Shown here: positions 42,331 through 46,088 of the stretch, piece after piece
Position numbering within the stretch: position 1 is the first letter of the stretch
Layout: each line of letters starts with the position of its first letter
NCBI GenBank assembly: GCA_022791255.1
Contig: JAAVYR010000022.1
Coordinates: 1 to 46,088 of the forward strand
Source of the DNA: Peptococcaceae bacterium
GTDB lineage: Bacteria; Bacillota; Dehalobacteriia; UBA4068; JAAVYR01
Reading direction: 5' to 3'
Length of the DNA: 46,088 bases
Made by a program: the position numbers and the translations under genes
The notes under the pieces: generated by a model
Databases searched by the model: none
Told to the model about the DNA's origin: nothing
The model's input: only the letters and a program-made list of their open reading frames with translations

Positions 42331-43053
42331 ATGGAGCGCAATTATATTCTTGGCGTGAAGTTGAAGACTATACCTACAGAAAATTCTTATCTGCGAGAAT
42401 TGCCGCTGGTAAAATATTTGGCTTCTGTAGAACAGTTATCCTTTTCTGCGCCGGTTACCTTTTTGGTTGGGGAAAATGGTACCGGAAAATCCACCCTTCT
42501 TGAAGCAATAGCTGTTGCAGCCGGGTTTAATGCGGAAGGAGGTTCTCGGGAGTTTGCATTTTCTACCTGTGATACTCATTCAGATTTACATGAATATATA
42601 ACTGTGGTGAAAACGCTTCCGCCGAATGACGGTTTTTTCCTGAGGGCAGAGAGCTTTTATAATACAGCAAGCTATCTTGACGCAAATGGCAATTTGCAGC
42701 GATATGGCGGCATTTCCTTTCATAAGCAATCTCATGGAGAAGCTTTTTTGTCGTTGGTGATAAATCGTTTTGAGGGAAATGGACTGTATCTTTTGGATGA
42801 ACCGGAAGCTGCCCTTTCTCCACAAAGGGTTCTTTCTTTACTTTGCGCGATTGATAATTTGGTGAAGAAGCAGTCTCAGTTTATTATAGCAACCCATTCG
42901 CCTATGCTCATGGCGTATCCCAAAGGGCAGGTATTGCAATTTACCGAAAAAGGGATAGCGCCAACGCTTTATCAGGAAACGGAGCATTATCAATTGATGA
43001 AACGATTTTTAAACGCACCAGAACAGCTATTGGAATATTTGTTAAAAGAATAA
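42331..43053 (+). CDS. Predicted ABC-type ATPase (COG3910-like)
   Basis: The protein has 240 residues. Walker A is 'GENGTGKST' (47-55); Walker B and the adjoining signature are 'YLLDEPEAALSPQR' (about 157-170); and the H-loop is 'IATHSPML' (about 190). There is no membrane domain or substrate-binding partner, and the Q-loop insertion is short. It matches soluble SMC/RecF-like predicted ATPases of COG3910, of unknown role. It lies between gpsA and spoIVA but has its own terminator, so it need not be part of sporulation. Confidence 0.85.
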   Translation: MERNYILGVKLKTIPTENSYLRELPLVKYLASVEQLSFSAPVTFLVGENGTGKSTLLEAIAVAAGFNAEGGSREFAFSTCDTHSDLHEYITVVKTLPPNDGFFLRAESFYNTASYLDANGNLQRYGGISFHKQSHGEAFLSLVINRFEGNGLYLLDEPEAALSPQRVLSLLCAIDNLVKKQSQFIIATHSPMLMAYPKGQVLQFTEKGIAPTLYQETEHYQLMKRFLNAPEQLLEYLLKE

Positions 43054-43069
43054 TATAATTTAATATTTT

Positions 43070-43103
43070 AAAGAGATAACGATAAATTCGTTGTCTCTTT
43101 TTT
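43070..43103 (+). terminator. Intrinsic terminator after the COG3910-like ATPase
   Basis: AAAGAGATAACG pairs with the mirrored CGTTGTCTCTTT (one G-T) around a short loop and is followed by T residues. It separates the ATPase from spoIVA. Confidence 0.88.
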
Positions 43104-43190
43104 ATTTTGTGGATATATTTTATAAATCTATTGCATAGAATGGGGGTACAAGAGGAGAGAAGCCTGAAAAAGAAATTTATAAAATAGTTA

Positions 43191-43218
43191 TCATAAAAAA
43201 TCTCCTTGCGCATAAAAA
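43191..43218 (+). promoter_or_regulatory. Possible sigma-E promoter of spoIVA
   Basis: TCATAAA (43191-43197) and CATAAAAA (43211-43218), 13 bases apart, resemble sigma-E -35 and -10 elements of mother-cell genes. spoIVA is sigma-E controlled in B. subtilis. The match is imperfect and judged by eye. Confidence 0.35.
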
Positions 43219-43299
43219 CAATAGTAAGAAATATTTATTTTGTAGCATTGCTGAGAAATTATCAAAATCGGCAACAACAAATGAGGGAGGGAAACTTTT

Positions 43300-44778
43300 G
43301 TGGAAAAGTTTGATGTCATGCAAGACATTGCAGAACGGACCGGAGGCGATATATATTTAGGCGTGGTAGGTCCAGTACGAACAGGGAAGTCCACCTTTAT
43401 TAAAAGGTTCATGGAATTATTGGTCCTTCCCAATATTATCGAATTCCATGAACGGGAACGGGCTCAAGATGAATTGCCTCAAAGTGGTGCAGGACGGACG
43501 GTGACTACTACCGAACCAAAATTTATCCCGTCTGACGCCGTAGAAGTAGAAGTGCGGGAAGGCTTATCTGTAAGGGTACGGCTAGTAGACTGTGTGGGCT
43601 ATGCTGTGCCGGGAGCTTTAGGCTTTGAGGAAGAAGCAGGTCCTAGAATGGTACATACGCCATGGTTTGACGACCCTATTCCTTTTCAGGAAGCAGCGGA
43701 AATCGGCACCCGTAAAGTGATTACAGACCATTCTACTATTGGTTTTATCATTACCACAGACGGCAGCATTACCGACATTGCTCGCGACAGCTACGTAGAA
43801 GCGGAAGAACGAGTGGTAAATGAGCTAAAAGAATTAAATAAACCCTTTGTGATTTTATTAAACTCCATTCATCCTACTGACCCCGAAACAGTAGCATTAT
43901 CTCAAGAATTGTCTGCAAAATATGGGGTATGTGTATTGGCTATTAACGCTTCTACCATGAGTTATGATGATGTGATGGCTGTGTTACAGGAAGCGTTGTA
44001 TGAATTCCCGGTAACAGAAGTCAATGTCAATTTGCCTCGCTGGGTAGAAGAGTTGGAAAACGACCACTGGTTGCGGAAGCAATTTGAGGACTGCGTGCGG
44101 GAAGGGGTATCCGGCGTGCGCCGTATCCGGGATATTGACCAATTGCTGACAAAATTAGAAATTCCTGGAATTGTAGGGGAAGTACAGCTCAAAGAAATGG
44201 TGCTGGGTACTGGTGTTGCATCTATTTCCTTAATTGCTGATAAAGATTTGTTTACCAAAATCCTGGAAGAATACACCAATCGGAAAATCGAAGGGGAACA
44301 TTCTATCCTCAAGTTGGTACGAGAATACAGCTATGCTTATAAAGAATGGGATAAACTCTCCGAAGCTATGGCAGAAGTACGCTCCAGCGGTTATGGGGTG
44401 GTGACGCCAAGACTGGAAGAAATGTATCTGGAAGAACCAGAACTCATCAAGCAGGGCGGTCGTTTTGGGGTAAAACTTCGGGCCAATGCTTCTAGCTTCC
44501 ATATTATCCGTGCTAATATCTCTACAGAAATTACTCCATTAATCGGCACGGAAAAACAATGTGAAGAACTGGTAAGATATATCTTAAGTGAATTTGAAGA
44601 CGACCCGCAAAAAATCTGGAGTACCAATATTTTCGGTAAATCTCTCCATGAATTAATGCAAGAAGGCATTCAAGGCAAACTCTACCGTATGCCAGAAAAT
44701 GCCCAGGCAAAATTACAAGAAACTTTACAGCGTATTGTCAACGAAGGCGGCGGCGGTCTTATCTGCATCGTGTTATAG
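43300..44778 (+). CDS. spoIVA: Stage IV sporulation protein A
   Basis: SpoIVA is the coat-morphogenesis ATPase that polymerises on the forespore surface. The 492-residue product has an N-terminal Walker A 'GPVRTGKST' (24-32), 'ERERAQDELPQSGAGRTVTTTEPKF' (opening part as switch), 'VRLVDCVGYAVPGALGFEEEAGPRMV' (family block), and a C-terminal domain ending 'GGGGLICIVL', the invariant tail used in membrane/coat assembly. The start is GTG at 43300 after GAGGGAGGG. The length is standard. It confirms a spore former. Confidence 0.98.
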   Translation: MEKFDVMQDIAERTGGDIYLGVVGPVRTGKSTFIKRFMELLVLPNIIEFHERERAQDELPQSGAGRTVTTTEPKFIPSDAVEVEVREGLSVRVRLVDCVGYAVPGALGFEEEAGPRMVHTPWFDDPIPFQEAAEIGTRKVITDHSTIGFIITTDGSITDIARDSYVEAEERVVNELKELNKPFVILLNSIHPTDPETVALSQELSAKYGVCVLAINASTMSYDDVMAVLQEALYEFPVTEVNVNLPRWVEELENDHWLRKQFEDCVREGVSGVRRIRDIDQLLTKLEIPGIVGEVQLKEMVLGTGVASISLIADKDLFTKILEEYTNRKIEGEHSILKLVREYSYAYKEWDKLSEAMAEVRSSGYGVVTPRLEEMYLEEPELIKQGGRFGVKLRANASSFHIIRANISTEITPLIGTEKQCEELVRYILSEFEDDPQKIWSTNIFGKSLHELMQEGIQGKLYRMPENAQAKLQETLQRIVNEGGGGLICIVL

Positions 44779-44788
44779 GAGGCCTGCT

Positions 44789-45307
44789 ATGATAGATATT
44801 GTTTCACCCTATGAGGAATTTGCAGTAAAAACGCCCTATCCAGAGGTGAAAATTACCCAGCCAAATCCAGTCTATGGACAGATGATGTTAGATAATATGG
44901 GCGGCAGTGTATCGGAAATGTCTGCTGTAGCGTTATACTTTTACAGTCAGCTGATGACAGAAAAGGAACCAGTTGTTGCCCAGACTTTTCATCAAATCTC
45001 TATTACGGAAATGCGGCATTTGGCGATTTTTGGGGAGTATGCCAAACTGCAAGGAGAGAGTCCTCGTCTTTGGACGCAAACGAATAATGGTAGGTACTAT
45101 TGGACTCCAGGATATTTAAATTATTTTTACGACTTGAAAGACATTCTGCGTAATGCACTTACTGGGGAAGAGAATGCCATTCGAAAATATCAAAGTCAGC
45201 TGGATATGATAACAGACCCTTACATGATAGATAGTTTACAGCGGATTATTGCTGATGAAGAGTCTCATGTGAAGATGTTCAAATGGTTGATATATAAATA
45301 TGCCTAA
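44789..45307 (+). CDS. Ferritin-like (rubrerythrin-type) protein
   Basis: This 172-residue four-helix bundle has di-iron ligand patterns: Glu43 in 'GGSVSEMSAVALYFYSQL', 'ITEMRHLAIFGEYAKLQG' with Glu74-x-x-His77, 'TGEENAIRKY' (Glu127 with Tyr134) and 'ADEESHVKMF' (Glu157-x-x-His160). The tail of the helical core is 'FKWLIYKYA'. This is the Clostridia ferritin-like domain, seen in oxidative-stress and spore-coat proteins. ATG 44789 is fixed by TAGGAGG (about 44776-44782). It begins ten bases after spoIVA, so co-expression in the mother cell is likely. Confidence 0.88.
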   Translation: MIDIVSPYEEFAVKTPYPEVKITQPNPVYGQMMLDNMGGSVSEMSAVALYFYSQLMTEKEPVVAQTFHQISITEMRHLAIFGEYAKLQGESPRLWTQTNNGRYYWTPGYLNYFYDLKDILRNALTGEENAIRKYQSQLDMITDPYMIDSLQRIIADEESHVKMFKWLIYKYA

Positions 45308-45371
45308 AAAAGAAAATTTTAAAAAGATGGTGAAAAAAGGCACCAAATTCTGTGGTAAAATGGTAATGTAA
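45300..45371 (+). CDS. Possible 23-residue basic peptide overlapping the ferritin-like gene
   Basis: The frame MPKKENFKKMVKKGTKFC... ends at a TAA at 45369-45371. Its ATG overlaps the stop of the ferritin-like gene, which suggests translational coupling, but no separate ribosome site is visible. It is strongly basic (nine Lys) with one Cys. It may be chance in an AT-rich region. Confidence 0.35.
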   Translation: MPKKENFKKMVKKGTKFCGKMVM

Positions 45372-45390
45372 AAAAGAATAGATAAAAGAA

Positions 45391-45428
45391 AAAGCACAAA
45401 GGTTCGGAAGAACCCACGTGCTTTTTTT
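45391..45428 (+). terminator. Intrinsic terminator after the spoIVA-ferritin-like genes
   Basis: AAAGCAC-aaa-GGTTC pairs with GAACC-cac-GTGCTTT and is followed by TTTTTTT. Confidence 0.9.
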
Positions 45429-45596
45429 ATGCCCCAAAGGAGGTGAATAGGACTACTGGAAGGGTGATAAAACTTGCTGCCGCTAGCATGAGAGGAAAAG
45501 AGGACAGGGAGTTTTTTTATATTTCTACAGCGGCTAGGGCACAGATTATTCTTTTTTTCAGAAAAACAAATTTTATAACAGAAGGAGTAATGTACA

Positions 45597-46088
45597 ATGA
45601 AATGTTTTAGTAATGCAAAAGAAATGTTAGACTTTATCAGACCTTATGACTATGAGAGAATCCTGAAATATGATTTAGATCCTTGGATGGAGTATGATTT
45701 GTGGGATTGGGTGCGGCAAGACCGTTACTTTGATAACACCTATATTCGTAGCCTGGTAGAGGAAGGTGACAGAGATTACCAGTCTATCCTGGAACGAAAA
45801 GAAATCCTAGCTAATAACTATTTTAGTGTGAACCCGGAAGAGTATTGGAGATTTTTAAAAGAGAAGCGAATTATCTCTCTGCCGAAATTTTGGCAAGATG
45901 AATACAATTTGACATTGTCGAGAGCTGTCGAATTATTAACGCCAGTGCAACCGCCCAGCGGTATTGTTTTCGGGTTTGGAAACTCTTATAATAATGATAG
46001 ATACCAAACGGCTATGAAGCTGCTCCAGTCTAAACTAGGCGGCCAGCCAAACGGCGTCTATGATGAAGATATGGCAGAATGGCTCTAC
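45597..46088 (+). CDS. Unknown protein, 3' partial, with a possible peptidoglycan-binding-like C-terminal domain
   Basis: The open frame starts MKCFSNAKEMLDFIRPYDYE after GAAGGAG and runs out of the window at 164 residues. It is acidic and rich in Tyr, Trp and Asp ('WMEYDLWDWVRQDRYFD'), with no signal peptide at the start. The last visible stretch 'RYQTAMKLLQSKLGGQPNGVYDEDM' (quoted in part) looks like a PG_binding_1 helical repeat (AVxxLQxxLG...GxxD), suggesting a cell-wall or spore-cortex role. I recognise no full-length family. A GTG-started frame from 45443 overlaps its 5' end but is not well supported. Confidence 0.6.
   Translation, partial: MKCFSNAKEMLDFIRPYDYERILKYDLDPWMEYDLWDWVRQDRYFDNTYIRSLVEEGDRDYQSILERKEILANNYFSVNPEEYWRFLKEKRIISLPKFWQDEYNLTLSRAVELLTPVQPPSGIVFGFGNSYNNDRYQTAMKLLQSKLGGQPNGVYDEDMAEWLY

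Noticed and set aside
42331-43053. COG3910-like ATPase as a defence or transport component.
   Set aside because: It has no nuclease or membrane partner nearby and its own terminator, so no system can be supported.
1-46088. Search for tRNA, rRNA, insertion sequences, phage genes and restriction or toxin-antitoxin systems.
   Set aside because: No conserved tRNA/rRNA segments, transposase motifs, or paired toxin-antitoxin genes were seen; a covariance or profile search would be more sensitive.

Overview
The window is a 46 kb stretch of chromosome from a low-to-mid GC, endospore-forming Firmicute. SpoIVA, SpmA/SpmB with a DacB-type carboxypeptidase, and a YlmC/YmxH protein point to sporulation. 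The T-box, L-box, NrdR, SepF, HutP-family protein and IspH-S1 fusion fit Clostridia, Peptococcaceae or spore-forming Negativicutes. The order ileS ... DUF5665-lspA-rluD and rpsA ... der-plsY-gpsA-spoIVA suits those groups, but sequence reading alone does not settle the family. I saw no rRNA, tRNA, CRISPR array, insertion sequence or prophage gene.

Region by region. (1) 1-1.4 kb: 3' end of a glycine-rich surface-type protein, followed by a short dispersed repeat. (2) 1.4-8.6 kb: a housekeeping block with ylmC/ymxH, nrdR, a HlyD-like envelope protein, yggS, sepF, yggT and a T-box-controlled ileS. (3) 8.6-17.2 kb: an accessory-looking segment with pyrB, an MmcQ/YjbR protein, and a divergent TetR regulator facing a large MMPL exporter and a 1204-residue GLUG/coiled-coil surface protein. 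(4) 17.3-21.9 kb: DUF5665, lspA, rluD, tcdA, trxA, rarA. (5) 21.9-25.5 kb: a lysine riboswitch with its terminator, controlling an NhaC-superfamily transporter fused in one frame to a GGDEF domain, then mnmA. (6) 25.6-30.3 kb: a PRC-barrel protein, a YtxH-like peptide, an AI-2E family permease, and dacB-spmA-spmB. (7) 30.4-37.1 kb: rluB, a BaiN/YhiN flavoprotein, a membrane-anchored unknown, a HutP-family protein, cmk, plsC and an ispH-rpsA fusion. (8) 37.2-46.1 kb: an unknown membrane protein, a DUF512 radical SAM protein, der, plsY, gpsA, a COG3910-type ATPase, spoIVA, a ferritin-like protein, and a truncated unknown at the window edge.

How the genes fit together. gpsA makes glycerol-3-phosphate and plsY and plsC acylate it, so most of phosphatidic acid synthesis lies within 9 kb. 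sepF and yggT belong to the division cluster. spmA/spmB/dacB and spoIVA build spore cortex and coat. Several translation and RNA-modification genes are interspersed (ileS, rluD, rluB, mnmA, tcdA, rpsA, der).

The strongest unusual signal is the transporter-diguanylate cyclase fusion behind a lysine riboswitch. It would tie lysine availability or flux to c-di-GMP production in a single polypeptide. Second is the TetR / MMPL / GLUG-coiled-coil module, whose exporter carries an unusual glycine-periodic, bactofilin-like C-terminal tail.
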